Source: Bradyrhizobium sp. NFR13 (lineage in GTDB: Bacteria; Pseudomonadota; Alphaproteobacteria; Rhizobiales; Xanthobacteraceae). From it: a DNA stretch of 49,730 nucleotides. The DNA lies in NCBI RefSeq assembly GCF_900114605.1, contig NZ_FOTP01000012.1, positions 1-49,730 on the forward strand, written 5' to 3'. Positions 1 to 7,503 of the stretch are shown piece after piece (within the stretch, counting starts at the first letter, position 1; every line of letters begins with the position of its first letter). The position numbers and the translations under genes were made by a program. The notes under the pieces were generated by a model. The model was not told the DNA's origin. It worked only from the letters and a program-made list of their open reading frames with translations, and made no database searches.

Positions 1-3
1 AAC

Positions 4-242
4 CGAAAAAACACCGCAGGCGGAACGCCGGGCACTTCGCCCAGCGCGTCCGAAAGTCCTGATGCATCTAAGAATTGCGGAAGACCGCATTCGCATCAGG
101 CCCAAGGGTGCAACGGGCACCCGGCGTTCCGCACACCCTCTCACAGGAGGGTGGGAATGCGAAACACGACGGCGCCCCCGCGCCGCAAATAATGGGGGCG
201 ATGACGCATGTCTGGAGAGCCGTGGCTGTTTGACAGTTGAAT
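4..242 (+). repeat. Structured repeat, copy A (candidate ncRNA element)
   Basis: A ~237-bp element that recurs in inverted orientation at 49361-49597; most positions agree by eye. Read on the plus strand it offers five perfect stems: 20-32 with 120-132 (13 bp, closing arm GCGGAACGCCGGG), 58-65 with 93-100 (CCTGATGC/GCATCAGG), 76-80 with 85-89 around an AAGA loop, 134-140 with 147-153, and 173-179 with 194-200 (CGCCCCC/GGGGGCG). The loop between 65 and 76 differs between copies while both flanking stems are intact. The ORF on this stretch (62-244) has no coding character. The left border is uncertain because the window begins here. Whether it is a mobile repeat, a small RNA gene, or both is inference. 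Confidence 0.75.
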
Positions 243-268
243 AGGTCGTGAGACGCGCACGCCCCATG

Positions 269-405
269 CTCGTCATTCCGGGGACGGGCCGACGCCGTAG
301 GCGGCGGGACGGAGCCTGGAATCTCGATCGGGGAGTCTCCGTAGAGCCAAGCCTCATCGAGATTCCGGGTTCGCTCGCCAAGCGGCGGCGCCCCGGAATG
401 ACGAG
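269..405. repeat. REP-like intergenic inverted repeat
   Basis: The element is bounded by perfect 15-bp terminal inverted repeats, CTCGTCATTCCGGGG at 269-283 and its reverse complement at 391-405. Inside is a second inverted pair (GGAATCTCGAT near 319 and ATCGAGATTCC near 357). It sits directly 3' of the gene ending at 408 and could fold into one long cruciform or RNA hairpin. The ends and architecture match the element at 46396-46513, so this is a dispersed family. No coding potential is seen. Confidence 0.8.
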
Positions 406-407
406 TA

Positions 408-1208
408 TCACGCCGCCACGACCTCGCGTGGCTGAGTGATCGCGATGTGCTGGCAATGCGCCACGGGTGTCGTGCCGTTGGCCACGATGATCGCATCGAG
501 CTCGACGAAGCGATGCCCTTTCTTCTCGTAATTGGCGGTCACCTTCGCCCGCGCAATCAACTCGTCATCGGTGTTCGCGGTCGCCAGCAACTGCATCCTG
601 CTGCCGACGTGAATCCACGGCCCGAGCACCGCATTGTCCACCAGCACCTTGTTCATGATCCGCTGCAGCACGCCGGGATGCACGATGCCCTCGCGCAAAT
701 ACCGATCGTCGGCCTCGCGCACCTCACCGAGATATTCGGCCAATCCATCCTCCGGCCAGACCCGCGGCGCGGTGCCGAGCCACTTGTCCAGCGCGTAGGA
801 TTCGGCGTTGACCGGAAGCCGCCTGGCGACCGCCGCCGTGTCCGGAAAATCCTGCAGAGACGGCACCACCGGGAAGGCCGTCAGCGACGCCGTGCCGGTC
901 GCGCGAATCTCACCGCCGCCCTCGACACTCAGCGTGAGCCCCTCGCCCGCTTCCTCGGCGATCACCTCGACGGTCTCGCCGTCATAGACCGGCTTGGTAA
1001 AACGGGCCTCGATTAGACCCCGTTCCAGAAAGTCCGTGCCCCAGTGCTGCACCGGCGGGTGGATCATATAGGCCAGGACATCGACGCCTGGCACCAATCC
1101 GCCGCTGAAGCCGAATTTCCGGGCGACAGAATCGTCATGCATCTTGTTTTCGGACTGTTTGGCCGTGTTAAAGGCCTCGACACGGTACGGTTCGAGCCGC
1201 TTTGTCAT
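408..1208 (-). CDS. MaoC/hotdog-fold acyl dehydratase-like protein
   Basis: A 266-residue protein. The start is taken at the ATG at 1208 because GGGAGGA lies just upstream; an in-frame extension to 1247 is not needed. Residues 19-36 resemble the hydratase-2 motif of MaoC enoyl-CoA hydratases: N21, H24, D26 and a GFSGGLVPG stretch. The usual catalytic Asp five residues before the His is Ser19 here. The C-terminal half (about 165-260) looks like a second hotdog repeat, so a double-hotdog fold acting on or binding acyl-CoA is likely. It stands alone on the minus strand, divergent from the DUF188 gene. Catalysis is uncertain given the missing Asp. Confidence 0.65.
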   Translation of the reverse strand: MTKRLEPYRVEAFNTAKQSENKMHDDSVARKFGFSGGLVPGVDVLAYMIHPPVQHWGTDFLERGLIEARFTKPVYDGETVEVIAEEAGEGLTLSVEGGGEIRATGTASLTAFPVVPSLQDFPDTAAVARRLPVNAESYALDKWLGTAPRVWPEDGLAEYLGEVREADDRYLREGIVHPGVLQRIMNKVLVDNAVLGPWIHVGSRMQLLATANTDDELIARAKVTANYEKKGHRFVELDAIIVANGTTPVAHCQHIAITQPREVVAA

Positions 1209-1364
1209 GATTCCTCCCGAAAACTGCGCGAAATTGAGTGTTCGCATTGGCAGGAGATGATACCCGTCACCATGTTCGAGGCAAGGCGACGGGCGGGGAA
1301 CTGCCCCGCGTCAGCGCCGCATCGCCCAGCCGCAAATGACTGTCTTTCTGGAACCCGTAGCCCC

Positions 1365-1847
1365 TTGACCACACGCATCTATATCGACGCCGACGCCTGC
1401 CCGGTCAAAGACGAGATTTACCGCGTCGCTGCCCGCTTCAGCCTGCCGGTCACCGTTGTGGCCGGGAACTTCATCCGCATCCCGCAGGACCCGCTGATCG
1501 ATATGGTATCCGCCGGCGCCGGCATGGATGCGGCCGACGACTGGATTGCGGAACGCGCCCGGAAGGGCGATATCGTCATCACGGCCGACATTCCGCTGGC
1601 CAGCCGCTGCGTCAAGGCGGGCGCCGCGGTGATTGCCCCCAACGGCAAGCCGTTCACAGAACAATCCATCGGGATGACGCTCGCGGTGCGCAACCTGATG
1701 ACCGACCTGCGGTCATCGGGCGAAATCACCGGTGGTCCCAAATCATTTGCGCCGCGCGACCGCTCGGCGTTCCTTTCGGCCTTGGATCAAACCATCCGCC
1801 GTATCCAGCGCGACCCGGCCTTTGCGCCCGCGCCGAAACAAAGTTGA
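1365..1847 (+). CDS. YaiI/YqxD family protein (DUF188, UPF0178)
   Basis: A 160-residue protein of the DUF188 family, recognised by the N-terminal [18 protein letters not shown] block, the central [12 protein letters not shown] block and the [11 protein letters not shown] block. These Asp-rich blocks (DADACP near residue 6, D in TADIPLA) resemble PIN/NYN-type metal sites, but the biochemical role of the family is not established. The family normally begins right at the IYIDADACP block. The only suitable in-frame initiator there is the TTG at 1365, because the longer frame back to 1044 is antisense to the neighbouring gene. Nine bases separate it from the ABC-F gene, so the two may be co-transcribed. 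Confidence 0.8.
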   Translation: MTTRIYIDADACPVKDEIYRVAARFSLPVTVVAGNFIRIPQDPLIDMVSAGAGMDAADDWIAERARKGDIVITADIPLASRCVKAGAAVIAPNGKPFTEQSIGMTLAVRNLMTDLRSSGEITGGPKSFAPRDRSAFLSALDQTIRRIQRDPAFAPAPKQS

Positions 1848-1856
1848 ACTGACCTA

Positions 1857-3668
1857 ATGGCTCCACCGCTTATCCAGCTCAAAGACATCTTCCTGACCTT
1901 CGGCGGCACGCCGCTGCTCAACGGCGTCGAACTCTCGGTAAGCCAAGGCGAGCGCGTCTGTCTGATCGGCCGCAACGGCTCCGGCAAATCGACGCTGCTG
2001 AAGATCGTCGCCGGCCTCGTCGACAACGACAAGGGCAGCCGCTTCGTGCAGCCCGGCGCCACCGTGCAATATCTGCCGCAGGAGCCGGACTTTTCCGGCT
2101 ATGCGACGACGCTCGCTTATGTCGAAGCCGGCATGGGCGACGGCCACAACATCTATCAGGCGCAATATCTGCTCGAACAGCTCGGCCTCACCGGCCATGA
2201 AGATCCGAACAATCTGTCCGGCGGCGAGGCGCGCCGTACGGCGCTGGCCCGCGTGCTGGCACCCGAGCCCGACATCCTGCTGCTGGATGAGCCGACCAAC
2301 CATCTCGATCTCACCACCATCGAATGGCTGGAAGGCGAACTGGCCAGCCGGCGCTGCGCGCTGGTGCTGATCAGCCATGACCGCCGCTTCCTGACCAATC
2401 TCTCGCGTGCCACCGCCTGGCTCGATCGCGGCCAGATCCGCCAGATCGATCGCGGCTTCTCGGCCTTCGAACAATGGCGCGACGACGTGCTCGCGGAAGA
2501 AGAACGCGACCAGCACAAGCTCGATCGCAAGATCGTCAATGAAGAACACTGGCTGCGCCACGGCGTCTCCGGCCGCCGCAAGCGCAACGTCAAACGCCTC
2601 GCCGGGCTGCATGAACTGCGCGCGCAGCGCCGCGACTATCGCGGCGCTGCCGGCAATGCGACGCTCGCCGCTGCCGAGGCGGAAAAGTCCGGCAAGCTGA
2701 TCTTCGAAGCGAAGAACATCTGCCGCACCTATGGTGACCGCAAGATCGTCGACGACTTCTCGATCCGCGTGCAGCGTGGCGATCGCATTGGTGTGGTCGG
2801 TCCGAACGGTGCGGGCAAGACCACGATGATCAACATGCTGACCGGCACCGAGCCGCCGGATTCGGGCACCATCCGCTTCGGCGCCAATATCGAAATGGCG
2901 ACGCTCGACCAGCATCGCGAAAGCCTCAACCCGAAGACCACACTGGCGGAGGCCCTCACCGGCGGCCGCGGCGATCATGTGATGGTCAACGGCCAGCCCA
3001 AGCATGTGGTCAGCTACATGAAGGACTTCCTGTTCTCGCAGGAACAGATGCGCACGCCGCTTGAAGTGTTGTCCGGCGGTGAACGCGGCCGCCTGATGCT
3101 GGCACGCGCGCTGGCCAAGCCATCGAATGTGCTGGTGCTGGACGAACCGACCAACGACCTCGATCTCGAAACCCTCGACGTGCTCGAGGACATGCTCGGC
3201 GATTACGAAGGCACGGTGATCCTGATCAGCCATGACCGCGACTTCCTCGATCGCGTGGTCACCTCGGTGATCGTGCCGGAAGGCAACGGCAAGTGGATGG
3301 AATATGCCGGCGGCTATACCGACATGCTGGCGCAGCGCGGCGCGGATCTGAAGCGCGAGGCGAAGACCGAGGCCGTGGCTACCAAGAGCAATGGCAACAA
3401 ATCGGACTCGTCCAAGCCCGCCGGCAAGCGCAAGCTGAACTTCAAAGACAAGCACGCGCTGGAAACCCTGCCGAAGACGATGGACAATCTGCGGTCCGAG
3501 ATCGCCAAACAGCAGCGCCATCTCGACGATCCCAATCTCTACAAGAAGGATCGCAAGAAGTTCGACACCGCGACCGCGGCGCTCTCCAAGGCGCAGAAGG
3601 AATTGCAGGATTCGGAAGAGCAATGGCTGGAGCTGGAAATGCTCCGCGAAGAAATCGAGAACGCATAA
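1857..3668 (+). CDS. uup: ABC-F family ATPase, Uup type
   Basis: A 603-residue soluble ABC-F protein with two ATP-binding cassettes and no membrane segments. Cassette 1 has Walker A GRNGSGKST (about 38-46), signature LSGGEARR and Walker B ILLLDEPTNHLDL. Cassette 2 has GPNGAGKTT (about 317-325), LSGGERGR and VLVLDEPTNDLDL. The charged C-terminal tail (about 525-603, LPKTMDNLRSEI onward) is a predicted coiled coil, the DNA-binding domain typical of Uup, which affects transposon excision and ribosome or DNA-structure transactions. Its stop codon is one base from the next ATG (3670), so it is probably co-transcribed with the PLP enzyme. Family assignment is firm; Uup rather than another ABC-F paralogue is probable. 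Confidence 0.88.
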   Translation: MAPPLIQLKDIFLTFGGTPLLNGVELSVSQGERVCLIGRNGSGKSTLLKIVAGLVDNDKGSRFVQPGATVQYLPQEPDFSGYATTLAYVEAGMGDGHNIYQAQYLLEQLGLTGHEDPNNLSGGEARRTALARVLAPEPDILLLDEPTNHLDLTTIEWLEGELASRRCALVLISHDRRFLTNLSRATAWLDRGQIRQIDRGFSAFEQWRDDVLAEEERDQHKLDRKIVNEEHWLRHGVSGRRKRNVKRLAGLHELRAQRRDYRGAAGNATLAAAEAEKSGKLIFEAKNICRTYGDRKIVDDFSIRVQRGDRIGVVGPNGAGKTTMINMLTGTEPPDSGTIRFGANIEMATLDQHRESLNPKTTLAEALTGGRGDHVMVNGQPKHVVSYMKDFLFSQEQMRTPLEVLSGGERGRLMLARALAKPSNVLVLDEPTNDLDLETLDVLEDMLGDYEGTVILISHDRDFLDRVVTSVIVPEGNGKWMEYAGGYTDMLAQRGADLKREAKTEAVATKSNGNKSDSSKPAGKRKLNFKDKHALETLPKTMDNLRSEIAKQQRHLDDPNLYKKDRKKFDTATAALSKAQKELQDSEEQWLELEMLREEIENA

Positions 3669-3669
3669 C

Positions 3670-4749
3670 ATGACAACGACGCTCGCCGCGAAGATTGCCA
3701 ACGACTACGGCACGCCTGCCCTCGTCATCGACATGGACCGCGTCGAACGCAACATCGCGCGCATCCAGAAGGTTTGCGACGATGCCGGCGTTGCCAACCG
3801 GCCGCATATCAAGACGCACAAGAGCCCGGTGATTGCGAAGATGCAGATCGCGGCCGGCGCCAAAGGCATCACCTGCCAGAAGCTCGGCGAAGCCGAGATC
3901 ATGGCCGATGCCGGGATCGACGACATCCTGATCAGCTACAACCTGCTCGGCGACGAGAAGATGGCGCGGCTCGGCGCACTGCAGGCGAAGGCGAATGTCA
4001 CCGTCGCCGCCGACAATTCCGTCGTCATCGGCGACTTGCCGAAAGCCGCCGCGATTTCGGGCCGGAACGTCAACGTCGTGGTCGAATGCGATACCGGCCG
4101 CAAGCGCGCCGGCGTCGAGACGCCTGCGGAGGCGATTGCGCTGGCCAAAGAGATCGCAGCCTCGAAGGGCCTGACCTTCGCAGGCTTCATGCTGTACCCG
4201 ACCGAAACCGGCTGGCCCGACGCACAGAAGTTCTACGATGAAGCGCTGGCAGGCGTCCGCGCGCTTGGCCTGGAGCCGACCATCGTCTCCACCGGCGGCA
4301 CGCCGAACCTGAAGAATGTCGGCAAGCTCAAGGGCGCCACCGAACATCGCTTCGGCACTTACATCTACAACGACCGCATGCAGGTCGCCGCCGGCTCCGC
4401 CACCTGGGACGACTGCGCGCTCAACGTCTATTCGACCGTGGTCAGCCGCGCCGGTCCGGAACGCGGCATTCTCGATGCCGGCTCAAAGACGCTGACACCC
4501 GACACCGGCGGTCTCGACGGCTATGGTCTGATCCTCGAACACCCGGAAGCCAAGATCGCGCGCTTCGCCGAGGAGCACGGTTTCCTCGACCTCGGCCGCA
4601 GCAACACCCGCCCCAATGTCGGCGACGTCGTCCGCATCGTGCCGAACCATGTCTGCGTCGTCGTCAACATGTTCGACGAAGTGGTGATGGTGCGCGGCGA
4701 CGAGATCATCGGCACGCTGCCAGTCGCCGCGCGTGGTAAACTGCGCTAA
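3670..4749 (+). CDS. PLP-dependent D-threonine aldolase / D-serine dehydratase-like enzyme
   Basis: A 359-residue fold-type III PLP enzyme: an alanine-racemase-like N-terminal barrel and a C-terminal D-serine dehydratase-like domain. The expected Schiff-base lysine is K48 in RPHIKTHK. The C-terminal metal site reads H327-V-C329 (PNHVC). As I recall the family, eukaryotic-type Zn-dependent D-serine dehydratases use His-X-Cys while classical D-threonine aldolases use His-X-Asp, so this copy leans to the dehydratase type; the substrate is not settled. It begins one base after uup. Its stop overlaps tail-to-tail by 4 bp with the flavoprotein gene on the other strand. It acts on D-3-hydroxy amino acids in the cytoplasm. 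Confidence 0.8.
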   Translation: MTTTLAAKIANDYGTPALVIDMDRVERNIARIQKVCDDAGVANRPHIKTHKSPVIAKMQIAAGAKGITCQKLGEAEIMADAGIDDILISYNLLGDEKMARLGALQAKANVTVAADNSVVIGDLPKAAAISGRNVNVVVECDTGRKRAGVETPAEAIALAKEIAASKGLTFAGFMLYPTETGWPDAQKFYDEALAGVRALGLEPTIVSTGGTPNLKNVGKLKGATEHRFGTYIYNDRMQVAAGSATWDDCALNVYSTVVSRAGPERGILDAGSKTLTPDTGGLDGYGLILEHPEAKIARFAEEHGFLDLGRSNTRPNVGDVVRIVPNHVCVVVNMFDEVVMVRGDEIIGTLPVAARGKLR

Positions 4750-5978
4750 CGCGACAGCCAGCGCAGCGCGCCTTCACCGGCCGCTGCGCCCGTCGCGAAC
4801 GAAGCTTGCAGCAGGTAACCGCCGGTCGGCGCTTCCCAGTCGAGCATCTCGCCGGCGACGAACGTGCCGGGCATGCGCTTCAGCATGAAGGCGTCGTCGA
4901 TCTCGTCGAAGGAGATGCCGCCCGCTGTCGAAATCGCGCGCCCGATCGGCGCTACGCCATTGAGCGTCACCGGAACGGCGTTAATCAAGGCAGCCAGCTT
5001 CTCCGACGGCAATGACGCCAGTTGAATGCCCTCTGCGATGGCGACTTCCAGCAGCAGCCCAATGGCCACCGGCGACAGATGGACCGCCTTGCGCAGGAAA
5101 TTGGAGAACGACTGCTTGCCGCGCGATGCCGCAAGCTTGGTCGTCAATTCATCGACGCCAAGATCCGGTCGCAGCGCCACGTTCAACGCGGCCTTGCCAT
5201 CTGCAATGACAGCCTCGCGCAACACAGACGACAACGCATAGATGCCGCCGCCTTCGATACCGCCGCGCGTCACCATCGCCTCGCCGCGCACGCTATGTGC
5301 CCCAAACGACAGCGCAATGCCCTTCAGCGCCTGCCCCTCAAAACGATCTTTGAAAATCTCAGACCACGCAACCGTAAAGCCCGAATTCGCCGGCCGCAGC
5401 GGCGCGATGTGCACGCGCTTCGCCGCCAGCACATCCACCCATGCGCCGTCCGAACCAAGCCGCGGCCAGCTTGCGCCGCCGAGCGCGAGGACGGAGGCAC
5501 TGCTGGCCATGACCTGCGGCCCGTTCGGTGTCTGAAAATTCAGGCGATCTTCGCTGTCCCATCCGATCCAGCGATGCCGGAACGCGAACTGTACGCCGCT
5601 CTCGTCCAGCCGCCTCAGCCACGCCCGCAAAAGCGGCGATGCCTTGAACGCCTGCGGAAACACCCGGCCGCTGGAGCCGACAAAGGTCGGCTGCCCGAGC
5701 GCCTCGCTCCAGTCGCGTAAAGCGGTCGGCATGAAAGCCGAGATCGATGGCGCGAGCCGCGCTTCCGCGGCGCCATAGCGCCTCAAAAATTCCGGCAGCG
5801 GTTCGCTATGAGTGAGATTGAGGCCGCCGCGTCCGGCCATCAGGAATTTGCGGCCAGCCGACGGCATCGCGTCATAGACCGTGACGGCGGCGCCGCCACG
5901 GCTCAGCACTTCGGCCACCATCAGCCCCGCAGGACCCGCGCCAATGACCGCAACTTGATTCTTCACAGGCTCGGTCAC
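4746..5978 (-). CDS. BaiN-like / TIGR03862-type FAD-dependent oxidoreductase
   Basis: A 410-residue flavoprotein. A Rossmann FAD motif (VIGAGPAGLMVAE, about 10-22) opens the protein, followed by SAGRKFLMAGRGGLNLTHSE (about 41-60), a hallmark of the HI0933/BaiN family. A second nucleotide-proximal block, MPGTFVAGEMLDWEAPTGGY, lies near the C terminus. The substrate of most members is unknown; some relatives reduce steroid or bile-acid enones, and reductase activity is only inference here. It is the last gene of the long minus-strand run, 27 bp after the SDR gene, so it may be the distal gene of the catabolic operon. It converges with the PLP enzyme gene. Confidence 0.8.
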   Translation of the reverse strand: MTEPVKNQVAVIGAGPAGLMVAEVLSRGGAAVTVYDAMPSAGRKFLMAGRGGLNLTHSEPLPEFLRRYGAAEARLAPSISAFMPTALRDWSEALGQPTFVGSSGRVFPQAFKASPLLRAWLRRLDESGVQFAFRHRWIGWDSEDRLNFQTPNGPQVMASSASVLALGGASWPRLGSDGAWVDVLAAKRVHIAPLRPANSGFTVAWSEIFKDRFEGQALKGIALSFGAHSVRGEAMVTRGGIEGGGIYALSSVLREAVIADGKAALNVALRPDLGVDELTTKLAASRGKQSFSNFLRKAVHLSPVAIGLLLEVAIAEGIQLASLPSEKLAALINAVPVTLNGVAPIGRAISTAGGISFDEIDDAFMLKRMPGTFVAGEMLDWEAPTGGYLLQASFATGAAAGEGALRWLSR

Positions 5979-6005
5979 GGTCTCACGCAGTGGCGAAGCC
6001 GCCGA

Positions 6006-6923
6006 TCAGGCCTTCACGCCCAAGCGAGTGGCGGCCTGTTCGACATACTTCTGGGTCTGATGGAAAGCGCCTTCCAGCGCCCTAGCCTTCGACATATCAC
6101 TAATGTCCGCGAAATGCGCGGCAATCGTGTCCGGGCTCCAGTCAGCTTCGGCGAAATTGACACCTTCGCTTTCGAGAATCTTGATGACCGCGAAGGAGCC
6201 TGCGCCGGCGCCCATGATGGTCTTGGTCGGTGCATTCTCGCTCAGCAGATATTCGACCGCCGGCGTGATTGCTTCCGGCTTCATCAGTTGCAGCGCCTGC
6301 GCCGGCAGCAGTTCCTCGGTCATCCGCGTCGCTGCGGTCGGCGACACGATATTGACGCGGATGTCGGTCTTGCGACCTTCCTCGGCGAGCACATTCATCA
6401 GGCCGACCATGCCGGTCTTGGCAGCACCGTAATTGGCCTGACCGAAATTGCCATACAGACCAGACGACGAGGTGGTGAGCACAATGCGCCCATAGTTGCG
6501 GGCGCGCATGCCCTCCCACACCGCCTTGCAGCAATAGAAAGTGCCGGTGAGATGCACGTCCAGCACCTTGGCGAAGTCGGCGAGCTCCATCTTGGCGAAG
6601 GACTTGTCGCGGAGGATGCCAGCATTGGCGCACATCAGGTCGACGCTGCCCCAATCCTTCGTGGCCTTGTCGACCATCGCCTGGACCTGCTCGAAATTCG
6701 AGACGTCTGCGCCATCGGCCATGGCCGTACCGCCAGCCGCGCGGATTTCCTCAACGACGGACTCCGCCGCCGTCATCGATCCGCCGGTGCCATCGCGCGC
6801 GCCGCCGAAGTCGTTGACAACGACCTTGGCGCCGAGCTTCGCGAGGCCGAGTGCATGGGCGCGGCCCAGTCCATTGCCAGCGCCGGTGACGATGGCGACG
6901 CGGCCGTCAAATCGGATAGTCAT
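6006..6923 (-). CDS. SDR family 3-hydroxyacyl-CoA dehydrogenase-like
   Basis: A 305-residue classical short-chain dehydrogenase: cofactor loop TGAGNGLG (13-20), NAG at 100-102, a serine cluster at 152-154, and Y165-x3-K169. The VVNDFGGARDGTG block and the ~50-residue C-terminal extension match the dehydrogenase unit of peroxisomal multifunctional enzyme 2 (HSD17B4-like), which oxidises (3R)-3-hydroxyacyl-CoA. The upstream gene encodes the partner (R)-specific hydratase and is only 12 bp away, so the pair would perform two consecutive beta-oxidation steps on R intermediates. The NAD versus NADP preference cannot be read with confidence; the Asp at the end of beta-2 (VVND) favours NAD. Confidence 0.85.
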   Translation of the reverse strand: MTIRFDGRVAIVTGAGNGLGRAHALGLAKLGAKVVVNDFGGARDGTGGSMTAAESVVEEIRAAGGTAMADGADVSNFEQVQAMVDKATKDWGSVDLMCANAGILRDKSFAKMELADFAKVLDVHLTGTFYCCKAVWEGMRARNYGRIVLTTSSSGLYGNFGQANYGAAKTGMVGLMNVLAEEGRKTDIRVNIVSPTAATRMTEELLPAQALQLMKPEAITPAVEYLLSENAPTKTIMGAGAGSFAVIKILESEGVNFAEADWSPDTIAAHFADISDMSKARALEGAFHQTQKYVEQAATRLGVKA

Positions 6924-6935
6924 GTGGCATGCTCC

Positions 6936-7397
6936 TCAATTGAAATAGACAAGGCCGAGCCAGTCGGCGACCAATGCCGGCTTGTCCTCGCCTTCGATCT
7001 CGACGGTCACGTTGGTGCGCGTGAACAATTCCTTCGGCTTGCGCAACGTCGCCTCGGTCAGCGTGAAGCGGCCGCGCACGCGAACGCCCGCTTTCACCGG
7101 CGACACAAACCGCATCTTGTCGGTGCCGTAGTTCACGCCCATGGCGACATCGGCCAGCTTGGGCAGCGCCTCATAGGAAAACACAGACAGCAGCGACATG
7201 GTCAGGAAGCCATGAGCGATCGTCGTGCCGAACGGCGTTTCGCGCGCACGCGCGGGATCGACGTGGATGAACTGGTGATCTTCCGTGGCACTCGCGAAAG
7301 CATCGATGCGCGCCTGATCCACGAGGTGCCATTCGGAGATGCCGACTTCCTTGCCCACCATGGCGATATAGGCATCACGTTCAATCATCGCGCTCAT
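6936..7397 (-). CDS. MaoC family (R)-specific enoyl-CoA hydratase
   Basis: A 153-residue single-hotdog protein with an intact hydratase-2 motif: ATEDHQFIHVDPARA, giving catalytic D40 and H45, then the GTTIAHGFLTMSL stretch. It should hydrate trans-2-enoyl-CoA to (3R)-3-hydroxyacyl-CoA, feeding the downstream SDR. An alternative start at 7388 (MIERD) is possible because neither ATG has a strong Shine-Dalgarno. It lies 106 bp downstream of the acyl-CoA synthetase gene on the same strand, and the order ligase, hydratase, dehydrogenase suggests a small degradation cassette appended to the valine genes. Confidence 0.87.
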   Translation of the reverse strand: MSAMIERDAYIAMVGKEVGISEWHLVDQARIDAFASATEDHQFIHVDPARARETPFGTTIAHGFLTMSLLSVFSYEALPKLADVAMGVNYGTDKMRFVSPVKAGVRVRGRFTLTEATLRKPKELFTRTNVTVEIEGEDKPALVADWLGLVYFN

Positions 7398-7503
7398 TCA
7401 GTCTCAGTCCTCAAAATCCAGTTGCGTTGCGGGCGCAGATTCCACAGCAGACACCCTGGCGCCAAGCGAAATTGTGCGCTGCAGCCATGCAAAGCGCGAC
7501 AAA

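Noticed and set aside
62-244. Small ORF in the left-end repeat and its counterpart at 49332-49565
   Set aside because: Similarity between the two products comes from the repeat DNA; stems and loops, not codons, are conserved, and no ribosome site is seen.
1854-3701. 615-codon open frame antisense to the ABC-F gene
   Set aside because: It mirrors the ABC-F coding sequence exactly; the GC-rich codon pattern leaves the antisense frame open. No ribosome site or recognisable domain.
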